A DNA stretch of 35,281 nucleotides from RXOA01 sp964554715 (GCA_964554715.1 CAZKPU010000010.1:1-35281), one strand, 5' to 3'. Positions 1 through 9,238 are shown, counted from the first letter of the stretch. Numbers and translations are program-made. The notes: generated from the letters alone by a model not told the origin.

Positions 1-864
1 AGGCGTCACGTGGACCGTGCCGAGAAGGCGAAATCGCTCCATGGCGTGGCGCCGCGCGATCACGATGCCAGGCACAAAGCACGCGTTGCTAGGATCAGCG
101 ATGGGCAAACGTCGAAACGTTTGCGTCAGTTGGACGGCCGGATCCGGCACACGGCCGAGAAGAGGGACGCGATCCGTCTGCGGCGAACCGGCCCGATGGG
201 GGTTGAGTTCCGTGGGGAGGTCAGCACCCGAAACGCGCTGCTACGACTGTCGGAGGGGGAAATCCCCCTGGGAGCGGAGAGGATCCTGGCGCACGGTAAC
301 CTGGTTCTCTTGCCTCGCGATCGGATCGCCGTGACCGGACCGAACGGATCGGGGAAGACGACGCTTGTCGAACGGATTGTGATGAAGCTGCTGATCCCAA
401 GAGAGCGAACCGCCTACATTCCGCAGGAGATCACGGCGAAGGACTCAACGAAGCTCCTCCACGAAGTGCGGAGGATGCCGCCAGAGCAACGGGGGAGGAT
501 CATGCGTTGCGTCAGCCGGCTCGGATCGGCACCCGATCAGCTACTTGACAGCGCCTGTCCGAGTCCGGGCGAGACGCGGAAGCTTCTGCTTGCGGTTCAT
601 CTTGCGAATCGTGCCCAACTTGTCATGATGGACGAGCCGACCAACCACATGGATCTGGCGTCGATCCAGTGCCTGGAGGAGGCGCTGAGCGTGTACACGG
701 GCGGGCTGTTGCTGGTGAGCCACGATCAGGAGTTCGTCGGAAGACTGACCTCGGGGAGGTGGGAAATCATCCCCGATGATCCACAAGGAAGAAGGCAAAC
801 GGTTCACCCGAGGGTTACGCGTTGCCGACAGAGGGACGCCGGGATAGGAGGAGAAGAGAAGTGA
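1..864 (+). CDS. ABC-F family ATPase, C-terminal part (5' truncated by window)
   Basis: The reading frame is open to the window edge, so the true start lies upstream; a GTG at 10 is only the first possible in-window start. ABC-F proteins are soluble twin-ATPase factors that act on the ribosome, and some protect it from antibiotics. Seen here are a basic inter-domain linker (about residues 1-60 counted from the GTG), then one nucleotide-binding domain with Walker A GPNGSGKT (about 110-117), a variant signature PSPGET in place of LSGGQ, and Walker B plus D-loop MMDEPTNHMD (about 207-216), where DEPTNH is typical of ABC-F. No membrane segment is visible. The stop overlaps the start of the next gene by 4 nt (GTGA), suggesting translational coupling. 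Whether it gives resistance or does housekeeping translation work cannot be told from half a protein. Confidence 0.85.
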   Translation, partial: RRHVDRAEKAKSLHGVAPRDHDARHKARVARISDGQTSKRLRQLDGRIRHTAEKRDAIRLRRTGPMGVEFRGEVSTRNALLRLSEGEIPLGAERILAHGNLVLLPRDRIAVTGPNGSGKTTLVERIVMKLLIPRERTAYIPQEITAKDSTKLLHEVRRMPPEQRGRIMRCVSRLGSAPDQLLDSACPSPGETRKLLLAVHLANRAQLVMMDEPTNHMDLASIQCLEEALSVYTGGLLLVSHDQEFVGRLTSGRWEIIPDDPQGRRQTVHPRVTRCRQRDAGIGGEEK

Positions 865-1562
865 ACAACCGATTGGAGGCGGATCACGAACCGCAGCCGG
901 AGAGGATGGGGGCATTCTTCGATGTGCGTGCTGACGGCTACGATGATCACATGAAGCATTCCGTTGACTCGTTCCGTTCGTTCTACGGTGCTGTGGCAGC
1001 GGCTCTGCCGCAGACGACCGAGAAGATGAGAATTCTGGATCTGGGCGTAGGAACGGGGCTTGAGCTGGCCGGAGTGTTCCGTCGGATGCCGAACGCTTCG
1101 GTGCGCGGGATCGACCTCTCAGCGGGGATGCTCGCCAAATCGATGGAGCGCGGCCGGTGTGCCGGGTGGAACCTTTCACTTGAGCAGGCCTCGTTCACGG
1201 AGACAGAGCTCGGACAGGAATGCTATGATGCGGTGATTTCGACGATGGCGCTTCATCATCAGTTGCCGGAGGAGAAGGTCGATCTGTACCGCAAGATCCG
1301 CTGTGCGCTGCGTCCGGGCGGGACGTTCGTCAATGGGGACTACGTTGTGACTCGCCGCGAGGCCGAACGGATCCGCGAGCGTTTCCTGAAGCAGATGTCG
1401 CGGTTGGATCGATGCCCATCAGGAACGTATCACTTGGATCTTCCGCTGTGCATCGATGAAGAGCGCGAGCTTCTCAAGACTGCGGGATTCACCGAGACAG
1501 TCGTGGTTTTCGAGACGGGGAGCGCTGCTGTCTTTGTCTCGCGAACGGCCTCGGCCCCATGA
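861..1562 (+). CDS. class I SAM-dependent methyltransferase
   Basis: A 233-residue Rossmann-fold methyltransferase. Motif I is LDLGVGTG (about 59-66), the acidic motif II is GIDLSAGML with Asp at about 85, and a later motif reads YDAVISTMALHH, resembling the UbiE/CmoA-type group. The GTG start at 861 was chosen because a strong GGAGGAG lies just upstream and the codon overlaps the previous stop as GTGA; a longer frame starting at 822 lacks such support. The substrate is unknown: small molecule, tRNA or antibiotic are all possible. It lies between an ABC-F gene and an MFS transporter on the same strand, which would fit a detoxification or resistance set, but that is inference from neighbours only. 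Confidence 0.85.
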   Translation: MNNRLEADHEPQPERMGAFFDVRADGYDDHMKHSVDSFRSFYGAVAAALPQTTEKMRILDLGVGTGLELAGVFRRMPNASVRGIDLSAGMLAKSMERGRCAGWNLSLEQASFTETELGQECYDAVISTMALHHQLPEEKVDLYRKIRCALRPGGTFVNGDYVVTRREAERIRERFLKQMSRLDRCPSGTYHLDLPLCIDEERELLKTAGFTETVVVFETGSAAVFVSRTASAP

Positions 1563-1594
1563 AGTACGCCGAACTCGCATGAAGGGACGATCGG

Positions 1595-2887
1595 ATGCGT
1601 AGTGAGACCTCGAGACGAGGAAGCGGCAACCGCGAGTCGAGATCGACGCTTGGGGATCGGCGGATGCTCCGCAAATTCCAGGGCTACGGATTCCTGAAGA
1701 ACCTCAGGTTCTTCGATCCGTTTCTCGTGTTGTTCTTCCGGGAGATGGGGTTCTCGTATCTGCAGATCGGCGGATTGATCTCGATCCGCGAATTGGCGGT
1801 GAACCTTCTGGAGATCCCCACCGGGGTGATCGCGGACGTCGTCGGCCGAAGGCGGGCGATGCTTGCGTCGTTTGGATTGTATCTCATGGCATTCGCCCTG
1901 TTCTACGCGGTCCCGAGATATGGTGCCTATGCTGCCGCGATGGTGTTGTTCGCGGCCGGTGAGGCGTTCCGGTCCGGGACGCACAAGGCGTTGATCCTCG
2001 AACACCTGCGGATCAGCGGACTCGAGGATCGGAAGACGGAGTACTACGGAAGGACCCGCTCGGCGTCGCAATTCGGATCAGCGATGGCTGCACTCATCGC
2101 TGCCGGGATTGTCTTCTATGTGGGAACGTATCGAGTTATCTTCCTGGCATCGATGATCCCCTACCTCCTTGCCCTGCTCCTGATTGCCAGCTACCCACGA
2201 GAGCTGGACGGAAGACGGGAGAAGGTGCCATGGAAGAGGCGCTTGCATGGAACGCTCTCGGCTTCTCTGCATCTGTTTCGGGATCGAGCGTTGGTCAGGA
2301 GTGTGCTCGGAGCGGCCGGATTCGATGCGCTTTTCAAGACGACCAAGGACTACATCCAACCGATCCTCCAGACACAGGCGCTCCTGCTTCCGATCGCACT
2401 GTGGGCAACGGCGCCGCAGCGGTCAGCTGTGCTGGTCGGCGGGGTGTTCTTCCTCATCTACCTCGCGAGCAGTTGGGCGTCATCCCGTGCCGGACAGTTG
2501 AGGAGAAGGTTGGGCGAATCGCGTGCGCTCGATGCAACGTACGTCGCCGGATTGGGGATGCTTGGGATCGCCGGCGTTGCGGCGGCGTATGAGAGCTACG
2601 CGGTGTCCTTGTTGGCGTTTTCCTTGATGTACCTGATCCAGAACGTCCGCCGTCCTGTCGTGGTCGGGCGGCTTGCAGACAGGATCCCGTCGGATGTGAC
2701 GGCAACCGGTCTGTCGGTCGAGGCTCAGGTGCGGACGCTGGGGATGATGATCTGCGCGCCTCTGGTGGGATGGCTCGCCGATCGGTGGGGCGTGGGGGTC
2801 GCGATGGTCTTGGTAGGCGCACTGGGAGTCGTGGGCTGGCCGTTCGTCCGCGAGCAAACGCGGCATCATGCCGATCGCGAGGCCTAG
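1595..2887 (+). CDS. MFS transporter
   Basis: A 430-residue polytopic membrane protein with many hydrophobic helices and the major facilitator motif A between helices 2 and 3 (GVIADVVGRRRAM, about 87-99). The N-terminus KNLRFFDPFLVLFFREMG resembles a group of MFS proteins of unassigned substrate. The ATG at 1595 has an AGGGA 7 nt upstream; an in-frame ATG at 1664 would start nearer the first membrane helix and is a real alternative. It follows the methyltransferase after 32 nt, so the first three genes are probably one transcript. Its stop overlaps, tail to tail, the stop of the opposite-strand glycosyltransferase within a CTAG, leaving no room for a terminator between them. Confidence 0.85.
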   Translation: MRSETSRRGSGNRESRSTLGDRRMLRKFQGYGFLKNLRFFDPFLVLFFREMGFSYLQIGGLISIRELAVNLLEIPTGVIADVVGRRRAMLASFGLYLMAFALFYAVPRYGAYAAAMVLFAAGEAFRSGTHKALILEHLRISGLEDRKTEYYGRTRSASQFGSAMAALIAAGIVFYVGTYRVIFLASMIPYLLALLLIASYPRELDGRREKVPWKRRLHGTLSASLHLFRDRALVRSVLGAAGFDALFKTTKDYIQPILQTQALLLPIALWATAPQRSAVLVGGVFFLIYLASSWASSRAGQLRRRLGESRALDATYVAGLGMLGIAGVAAAYESYAVSLLAFSLMYLIQNVRRPVVVGRLADRIPSDVTATGLSVEAQVRTLGMMICAPLVGWLADRWGVGVAMVLVGALGVVGWPFVREQTRHHADREA

Positions 2888-4212
2888 CCGGCGTAGGTCC
2901 GTCCCTTCCAGACGCCGCCGCGGCCCAGCCAGGTTCGAAACGCGGATGTAACCGTCATCGCCGTGTACAGGAGCGCGCTCAGCGGAAGCAGAAGCGACAT
3001 CACGGGCGAAGCGCGGTAGGTGCGGAGAATCGGGATGTACGAGCAGGTCATGATCGTCCAGGCAGCCGCCCCCGGCAACCATCCGACAAGCGATCCGGGT
3101 ACCCCTCGGATCGCTGAGACGATCGGCACGAACAGCGATGCGAGAGGGACGACGTAAACAAGAAGCATCCCCAGAACGGTCGCCGCAAGCAAGACGGAAG
3201 AGTTTCTCAGCTGGTGAAAGGCACTGCGGGCAACCATATTCCAGAGGTCGGCCAGACGGCCGTAGTATCGGGTGCTCCGCACGGAAGAAGTGCGGCTCAT
3301 ACCGAGCCAGAGAACGCCATTCCCACATGTCTGAGCCACAGCACGGGCAAGTGCGCAATCATCGATAAGAGCGGATGCGATGGCACCAGGGCCGCCGATC
3401 TGCTGCAGGGCCTGTCCGCGAATCAAGCTGCATCCGCCTGCGGCGGCCGCTGTCCGTCTAGAAGACGATGCAACCCACCGGAACGGGTAGAGCTTCGCGA
3501 AGAAGTACACAAAAGCGGGGATCAGGAGGCGATCCCAGAATGAGTCCAACCGCAAGTGAGCCATCACCGAAACCAGGTCACGGTTTTCGGATAAGGCCTT
3601 GACGACGAGATGTTCGACGACATCGGGGTCATGGCGGATGTCGGCATCGGTGAACAGGATGAACGAGTCAGAGGTGTCGGATGCGGCCTGGCGGGATGTG
3701 ACGTCTTCCCAGCCCTGCTGCATCGCCCACACTTTCCCCGCCCATCCGGCGGGGAGAGGACGGCCGCACACCACAGAGAGAGACACAGGTCTGCGGTCCG
3801 GGCGGTTGGCTGAAGAAGGGATCGGCTCTCCGGGGCTCCCGGCAAGCCGTGCGAGCAGCTCATGCGTTGCGTCGGTGCTCTGATCGTCGACCACGGTGAG
3901 GGTCATTCCGCCGGGATAACGCTGTGCTCGAAGTGCGGAGACCGTCGTCTCAAGAGCAATCGCTTCATTCCGGGCGGGGACGATCGCGTGGACATCAGGC
4001 CAGATTTCGGGGAGGTCGGGCTGTCGGCGCGCAGAAGTATCGGAGCATGAACGTTCCAACCAGGGCCCGGGGAGCCAGAACCATCCGCGGAAGAAGGCAA
4101 GCACAACCCATGCGAGTAACGATGCGGAGCCAAGTGCAGAGATCAGCATCCATCCGATGGACATCGCCGGGCGTCTCCCTCCCCTGTTCTCATCGCGGAA
4201 TCGATCCGACAT
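2884..4212 (-). CDS. HpnB-like family 2 glycosyltransferase
   Basis: A 442-residue membrane-anchored GT-A transferase. An N-terminal helix (about 20-40) precedes the catalytic domain, with VPARNEA (78-84), VVDDQSTDAT (107-116), the metal-binding FTDAD (187-191) and a downstream ALIDDCALA (281-289), followed by C-terminal membrane helices. Segments such as LPAGWAGKVWAMQQG, DSFWDRLLIPAFVYFF and RRTAAAAGGC closely match what I know of hopene-associated HpnB glycosyltransferases. No squalene-hopene cyclase or other hpn gene is in the window, so the acceptor lipid is unknown. The start is uncertain: ATG at 4212 gives full length, but ATG at 4164 also has a purine-rich upstream sequence. It is divergent from the flavoprotein gene at 4466. 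Confidence 0.8.
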   Translation of the reverse strand: MSDRFRDENRGGRRPAMSIGWMLISALGSASLLAWVVLAFFRGWFWLPGPWLERSCSDTSARRQPDLPEIWPDVHAIVPARNEAIALETTVSALRAQRYPGGMTLTVVDDQSTDATHELLARLAGSPGEPIPSSANRPDRRPVSLSVVCGRPLPAGWAGKVWAMQQGWEDVTSRQAASDTSDSFILFTDADIRHDPDVVEHLVVKALSENRDLVSVMAHLRLDSFWDRLLIPAFVYFFAKLYPFRWVASSSRRTAAAAGGCSLIRGQALQQIGGPGAIASALIDDCALARAVAQTCGNGVLWLGMSRTSSVRSTRYYGRLADLWNMVARSAFHQLRNSSVLLAATVLGMLLVYVVPLASLFVPIVSAIRGVPGSLVGWLPGAAAWTIMTCSYIPILRTYRASPVMSLLLPLSALLYTAMTVTSAFRTWLGRGGVWKGRTYAG

Positions 4213-4465
4213 CGTACCCGGAATCGGTTGCCGTCAACAGGACGCGCGGAAGCCGTGGATCCAAGGAGACGGAACTCGCGATCTGTCAGGTCGACGTGAA
4301 GATCCGGTGGAACTCCTGTGTAGAAGAGGGATGTGAGAGTTGCACGGCTCAGAGAAAGCCTATACTGGGTGTGCCGATCTGTTCAGGAGCAGCACCTACA
4401 GTGACACCGAAACGTCCGTCGGGATCCAAGAGATTCAGAGAGTATGCGACAGGGGGATACACACG

Positions 4466-5872
4466 ATGCGAAACGACTACGACTTGGGGGTCATCGGGTT
4501 GGGACCGGCGGGGATGGCTGTTGCGGTCATGGCGGCGGAGATGGGATTGCGTGTGCTGGGGGTGGAGTCCCGTTCACTGGGCGGTGAATGCATGAGTGTC
4601 GGCTGCATTCCCAGCAAAGCGCTGCTCCGGATGGCATCGGTGCGGCATGAAGCCGGGATTCAGGAGCGGTGGGCGTTGAAGAACGGGCAAGCCGGGCTCC
4701 CTAGCGAGCCGTTCAAGCAGATCCGCGAGAGAATCCGGTTCATCAACGAGCGCAAGACGCGGGCGATGTTCCGCAGGGTGGACCTGAAGCTTCGGGAAGG
4801 AAGAGCGTCGTTTGTCGATCGCAACATCATCGAGGTGGGGGGAAGTCGCTATTCGGCGAAGCGGTTCTTCGTGTGCACCGGAACACGCCCTGCCGTTCCG
4901 CCGATCCCCGGGTTGGAGGATGTCGGGTATCTGACCAACGAGTCGCTGTTTGATCTGGACGAAATCCCTGCGAGCCTGATTGTGGTCGGTGGAGGGGCGA
5001 TCGGTTGCGAAATGGCGCAGGCGTTCCGCCGGCTTGGTGCCGACGTCTCGATCGTTCACATGGACAAGCACCTTCTGCCACACGGGGATGCAGATGCCGG
5101 AAACGCTTTGGAGGCGGTGTTTTCCGGTGAGGGGATTACCGTGTTCAACGGCCGGAAGATTGCGTCCGTCGCTCAAGAGGGGGCAGAGGTTGTGGTGAGT
5201 ACGGCCGATGGAGTGGAGCTTCACGGGGAGAAACTACTCATCGCGGCAGGGAGGCAGGTGGATGTCACGGGTCTGGGTCTGCAGAACGCGGGAGTGCGCT
5301 ACGACAAGACCGGGATCCTTGTCGATCGAACGCTGCGCACATCGGCTCCCAATATCTTTGCCCCCGGCGATGTCAACGGACGCTTCCTCTTTTCACACGC
5401 GGCAATGCATCAAGGGATGATCGCCCTGATCAACGCAATGCTTCCCCGTCCTGTCGGACTTGACTACCGCAAGTACATCGTTCCGTGGACCGTGTTCACC
5501 GAGCCGCGGGTGGCGCATGTGGGGATGCTCGAGCGCGATCTCAGGCAGCGCGGCGTCCGCTACGAAGTCATCGAGGAGCGCTACGAGGACTACGGAGCGG
5601 CGATCGCGGAAGAGATCGCGGTCGGATCCGTGCGTGCCTACGTCAGCAAGACCGGGCGCATCTACGGTGTTCGCATCATCGGTGAGGGCGCAGGCGAGAT
5701 GATCAACGAGTGGGGGCTAGCCATCCAGAACCGGCTTCGCATCCACAAGATCATGTTCCTCCAGCACAGCTTCCCGTCGATGTCATTCCTGACCAAACGT
5801 GTTAGCGAGGGATGGATGATGAATCGGATGCGAAGCAGGCTGCTGAGAGCCCTCTGCCGCGTCGCCTTCTAG
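4466..5872 (+). CDS. pyridine nucleotide-disulfide oxidoreductase, mercuric-reductase-like
   Basis: A 468-residue FAD/NAD(P)-dependent flavoprotein of the dihydrolipoamide dehydrogenase fold. It shows the N-terminal FAD motif GLGPAG (11-16), the redox-active disulfide CMSVGC (Cys42, Cys47) in GGECMSVGCIPSKALL, a second nucleotide motif VVGGGAIG (about 172-180), the FAD ribose-contact ANIFAPGDVNG-type segment, and a C-terminal dimerisation domain. The lipoamide dehydrogenase active-site sequence HxHPTxSE is replaced by HSFPSMSF (from His434), so the catalytic His-Glu dyad is absent. No C-terminal Cys pair of mercuric reductase is seen either. ATG 4466 has an AGGGGG 9 nt upstream; the frame extends to 4340 but that part is not conserved-looking. 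A weak promoter may be TTGCAC (4340-4345) and TATACT (4361-4366), with only 15 nt between. The electron acceptor is unknown. Confidence 0.8.
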   Translation: MRNDYDLGVIGLGPAGMAVAVMAAEMGLRVLGVESRSLGGECMSVGCIPSKALLRMASVRHEAGIQERWALKNGQAGLPSEPFKQIRERIRFINERKTRAMFRRVDLKLREGRASFVDRNIIEVGGSRYSAKRFFVCTGTRPAVPPIPGLEDVGYLTNESLFDLDEIPASLIVVGGGAIGCEMAQAFRRLGADVSIVHMDKHLLPHGDADAGNALEAVFSGEGITVFNGRKIASVAQEGAEVVVSTADGVELHGEKLLIAAGRQVDVTGLGLQNAGVRYDKTGILVDRTLRTSAPNIFAPGDVNGRFLFSHAAMHQGMIALINAMLPRPVGLDYRKYIVPWTVFTEPRVAHVGMLERDLRQRGVRYEVIEERYEDYGAAIAEEIAVGSVRAYVSKTGRIYGVRIIGEGAGEMINEWGLAIQNRLRIHKIMFLQHSFPSMSFLTKRVSEGWMMNRMRSRLLRALCRVAF

Positions 5873-6410
5873 GGTTTGAGGAGACGACGCCCCGCGGTAG
5901 ACGTCCGGCGACCCCCCGAAATGGGTCTTCGTCGCATTCGAGCGCATCCCCCGGTCCATGGCAGCAGCTGTAAAGCTTAGCTAACAACAAGATAACACAC
6001 AAAGCATACAATTGGCTCGCTCAAAGAGAGTGGGGTTTCAGGTGTGTGCCGCCCTCTGTGTCTGTCGCTCTCTCATTGAATACGGGCTTCCGCGTTTCTT
6101 GTGTTCTCAAAGGGCACGTTCTCCTCTGAAGCGGCTTCGGAGTGCCGCTGTGGGGGGATGCGCGAAAGAACCCGGGAGCGGATCGAGGCAGGGGAAGCAA
6201 GCGCTGATAGAGCTGTTCAGAAGATGCATTTTGGCTACTCCCAACTCACGCAAGCATCTGGGCAGACGTGAGTGTTGCGAATCGGAGGAAGGATAAGCGA
6301 TGGACGGGGCAACGGATGGCGTAAGGCGGAAGAAGAGAGGGTTCCGTGGCTCGTGAGATGGGCTGATCGGTGAAAACCTCTCGGCTTGGGAGCGGGGCTG
6401 TCAGAAGATC
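5873..6410. other. intergenic region without a convincing gene
   Basis: About 540 bp between the flavoprotein stop and the unit A promoter. A 94-codon open frame exists (6012-6296) but has no ribosome binding site and no recognisable domain, so I leave it out. An AT-rich island at 5969-6012 contains a palindromic sequence (5969-5988) that partly resembles the operator described below. I found no tRNA, known riboswitch or clear terminator. Confidence 0.5.
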
Positions 6411-6439
6411 TTGACGTATCGGCGAAACGGGGCTACACT
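6411..6439 (+). promoter_or_regulatory. sigma-70-type promoter of unit A
   Basis: TTGACG (6411-6416) and TACACT (6434-6439) are separated by 17 nt, a near-consensus housekeeping promoter. Transcription should begin near 6446, leaving a leader of roughly 160 nt before the substrate-binding protein gene. An operator-like palindrome lies immediately downstream. Confidence 0.75.
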
Positions 6440-6454
6440 GCCTACTAAATATGT

Positions 6455-6474
6455 TGTGAGCATATCATTACAAG
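6455..6474 (+). promoter_or_regulatory. operator copy 1 (unit A)
   Basis: TGTGAGCATATCATTACAAG, an imperfect palindrome placed 15 nt after the -10 box. It matches the copy at 19854-19873 (read on the minus strand) in 19 of 20 bases. The position just downstream of the promoter fits repression by a GntR/HutC-type protein; the identity of the regulator is inference. Confidence 0.7.
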
Positions 6475-6608
6475 CACGCGACAAAGCGAGAGTGTCTGCT
6501 CGCGTTTGCGGTTGTGAAGCAGTCGCGGTGCAAGGAGGTGGGAGAAGCTCGATACAGGAGGACGAGTGGGGAAGTGATGGTCTGGTGTTTCTGTCAAGGA
6601 GGGAGTGC

Positions 6609-7594
6609 ATGAAGCGGCTTCTCAGAACAGGCATTCTGGTTTGTGCAGCACTGCTGGTTGTCTTCGGAACCTTCGCAACGTATGCAGCTTCGGCGGACGG
6701 GGTGACGGTGGGTGTGGTCATCAACACTCTGAGGCATCCCTACTATGTGCAGCTTGTGGACGCGTATCGAACCGCTGCCAGGGATCTCGGGATCGACATT
6801 ATCGTTAAGGATCCGGACGCGGACTCGAACCGACAAGTATCGATGATTCAGGAACTGATCTCCGTCCAGCAGGTCGACGCGCTCTGTGTGGACCCGTGCG
6901 TTCCCGGAACGCTGGCAGGTGTGATTCAGGAAGCGACGGACCTTGGCATCCCCGTGATCACGGGCGCAGGTCACGCTGCCGGGGAGACATGCTTCGTCGG
7001 AAGCGACAACTACGTGGGTGGACGGATGGCCGGCGTATATGCAGGTCAGTGGCTCCAGCAGAACGTCATCGGTCGCTCCCCGGTGATCGCCATCGCCGAG
7101 TCGACACGCTATCCGATCCCCAACCTGCGCATTGCAGGGTTCCTCGAGGGGATCAACGAGTTCGTTTCGGATGCGGTCGTCGTAATCCGAGATACAGANN
7201 NNNNNNNNTGGATGCGATGGCGAAGGTCGAAGATATCCTCTCGCAGTATGACCGAGTCGATTGCACGTTCGGGATCAATGACGCCGCGTCATTGGGCGCG
7301 CTGGCCGCGTGTGAGTCGAAGTTCGGCGCAACGGACATGGTCGCATGCGGATTCGACTGCGATCCGGACGGGATCGCGACCCTTCAATCGCCCGAACACA
7401 CAGCGTTCATGGCGGATGTTGCGCAGTACCCGTACTTGATTGCGCGGATCTCGCTCGTCCAGGCAGTGAAGGCCTCGCAGGGAGAGGACGTGCCTGCGCG
7501 GATCTGGGCGCCCTGCCAGTTGGCGACAAGAGACAACGTGAATGAGATCTTGAGCTCGCCTCCGGCCATGGATGACAGCTACGTCAATCTCTAG
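6609..7594 (+). CDS. sugar ABC transporter substrate-binding protein (interrupted by assembly gap)
   Basis: A periplasmic binding protein of the RbsB-like type I fold (Peripla_BP_4). ATG 6609 has a strong GGAGGGAG just upstream and begins a signal peptide (KRLL, then a hydrophobic run, then ASA near residue 28). The mature part begins VTVGVVINTLRHPYYVQLVDA, typical of this family. Ten Ns at 7199-7208 lie in the middle; the second half (DAMAKVEDILSQYD to SYVNL) is in another frame, so the true number of missing bases is not ten but is 2 modulo 3. I treat the gene as intact and the break as an assembly artefact. It heads unit A and would deliver a sugar to the permease and ATPase encoded next. 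The ligand cannot be read from sequence. Confidence 0.85.
7199..7208. other. assembly gap (10 N)
   Basis: Placeholder Ns inside the substrate-binding protein gene. The frames on either side do not match, so the gap length is nominal. Confidence 0.95.
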
Positions 7595-7687
7595 CCACTA
7601 GAGAGTCCGAGCGAACGCCCGGGGTGGAGCAGCGTGAATCCGCGCGGCTTCACTTCGGGCTTCTTAGCACCAGAAGAGAAGGAACAC

Positions 7688-9238
7688 ATGGGGAATTCGT
7701 GCGACGCTTTGCTGGATGTCAGAGGATTGACCAAGCGTTTCCCGGGCGTTGTCGCCTTGAAGAACGTGGATTTCGATGTACGGGAAGGGGAGGTCCACGC
7801 GCTGCTCGGCGAGAACGGTGCAGGAAAATCGACGCTGATCAAGATCCTCGGCGGAGTCTTGCAGCCCGATGAAGGACAGGTGGCGTTCTGCGGCAAGGAA
7901 CTCCACGGAATCGACCCTCATCGTGCCCAAACACTGGGGATCGGCACGATCCATCAGGAATCGGAACTAGCGCTTCCGTTGAGCGCTGCCGAGAACATCT
8001 ACATGGGACGGATGCCTGCTTCGGTCAAAGGCGTGATCGATCGCCAAAGGATCTTCCGCGACGCTCAGCAGTGGCTTGACACCGTGGGGGCGAAGTTCAG
8101 CGCTCGACAAGCGGCCTCCGACCTGAGTATCTCGCAGCGGCGGCTGGTGGAACTGGCACGTGCCGTATCGATGGATGCAAAGCTGCTCATCATGGACGAA
8201 CCAACCACGGTCTTCACCGACGAAGAGGTCGACACATTGTTTCGCATCATCGGTGAGCTCAAGGAGCGTGGTGTGGCCACCATCTACATCTCGCACCGGC
8301 TTCAGGAAATCTACGAGATTGCGGATCGAGTCACCGTGCTTCGTGATGGTGAGAAGATCGGAACGCTTGACGCATCCGAGGCGACGGAAGAGACGCTGAT
8401 CAAGATGATGGTCGGGCGCCAGCTCAGCCAGGTTTACCCGGAGCGTGAGGAGATCGATTCATCGGGTGAGCTGCTTCGAGTCGAGAACCTCACACGCCGT
8501 GGCGTCGTGGAGGATGTCTCGTTCACGGTGAACGCGGGAGAGATTGTCGGGTTGTCGGGGCTGGTCGGAGCGGGTCGCACATCGATCGCCAACATCCTGT
8601 TCGGTGCGATGAAGGCGGACCACGGGGAGATCCACCTTCGTGGTCGGAAGATCCGAGTGCACTCTCCTGCGGGTGCAATTCGCCATGGGATCGGCTATAT
8701 CACGGCCGACCGCAAACTGGACGGGCTCCTTCTGATCAAGTCGATCCGCGAGAACGTGTCCCTCGCTTCGCTGAAGGCGCTTCAGCGCCTGTCGTTCATC
8801 GCTCGTGGCAGGGAGAAGCAAGCCGCCAGGAAGTTCAAGGACATTCTCGGGATCAAGACGCCGAGTATCGAGCAGATCGTTGAGAACCTCAGCGGAGGCA
8901 ACCAGCAGAAGGTCGTGTTTGCACGGTGGATGCTCGCCAAATCCGATCTGCTGATTCTCGATGAACCCACCGTGGGGATCGATGTCGGCGCCAAGCAAGA
9001 AATCTACCGCTTGATGAGCGGGATCGCCGCCGAGGGACGGGGCATCCTCATGATCTCGTCAGAGCTTCCGGAGCTTCTGGGAATGTGCGACCGGATTCTG
9101 GTGATGCGCGAGGGTCGGATCGTGCATGAGATCAGTAGGGAAGAGGCGACACAAGAGGAGATTCTCTACTACAGCGCCGGGTTCCATGAGGCGAATCGCG
9201 GCGGTTCGGAAGGAGCAGAGGAATGCGAGAGGACATGA
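7688..9238 (+). CDS. sugar ABC transporter ATP-binding protein (RbsA/MglA-type, two ATPase domains)
   Basis: A 516-residue fused twin-ATPase that powers import through the adjacent permease. Domain 1: Walker A GENGAGKST (41-49), a signature of the form LSISQRRLVELARAV, and Walker B LLIMDEPTTVF. Domain 2: a degenerate Walker A GLVGAGRTS, then LSGGNQQKVVFARWM and LLILDEPTVGIDVGAK. This asymmetric arrangement is characteristic of ribose/galactose/xylose-type importers. ATG 7688 follows an AAGGA motif and matches the family start; a GTG at 7634 would add 18 residues that look unconserved. The gene follows the binding-protein gene and overlaps the permease gene by 16 nt, indicating coupled translation. 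Confidence 0.9.
   Translation: MGNSCDALLDVRGLTKRFPGVVALKNVDFDVREGEVHALLGENGAGKSTLIKILGGVLQPDEGQVAFCGKELHGIDPHRAQTLGIGTIHQESELALPLSAAENIYMGRMPASVKGVIDRQRIFRDAQQWLDTVGAKFSARQAASDLSISQRRLVELARAVSMDAKLLIMDEPTTVFTDEEVDTLFRIIGELKERGVATIYISHRLQEIYEIADRVTVLRDGEKIGTLDASEATEETLIKMMVGRQLSQVYPEREEIDSSGELLRVENLTRRGVVEDVSFTVNAGEIVGLSGLVGAGRTSIANILFGAMKADHGEIHLRGRKIRVHSPAGAIRHGIGYITADRKLDGLLLIKSIRENVSLASLKALQRLSFIARGREKQAARKFKDILGIKTPSIEQIVENLSGGNQQKVVFARWMLAKSDLLILDEPTVGIDVGAKQEIYRLMSGIAAEGRGILMISSELPELLGMCDRILVMREGRIVHEISREEATQEEILYYSAGFHEANRGGSEGAEECERT

Noticed and set aside
6012..6296. A 94-codon plus-strand open frame as a small gene
   Set aside because: No ribosome binding site, no recognisable domain, and unusual Cys/Arg-rich composition typical of chance frames.
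7199..7208. Frameshift making the first substrate-binding protein a pseudogene
   Set aside because: The frame change occurs across a run of Ns, so it reflects nominal gap size, not evidence of mutation.
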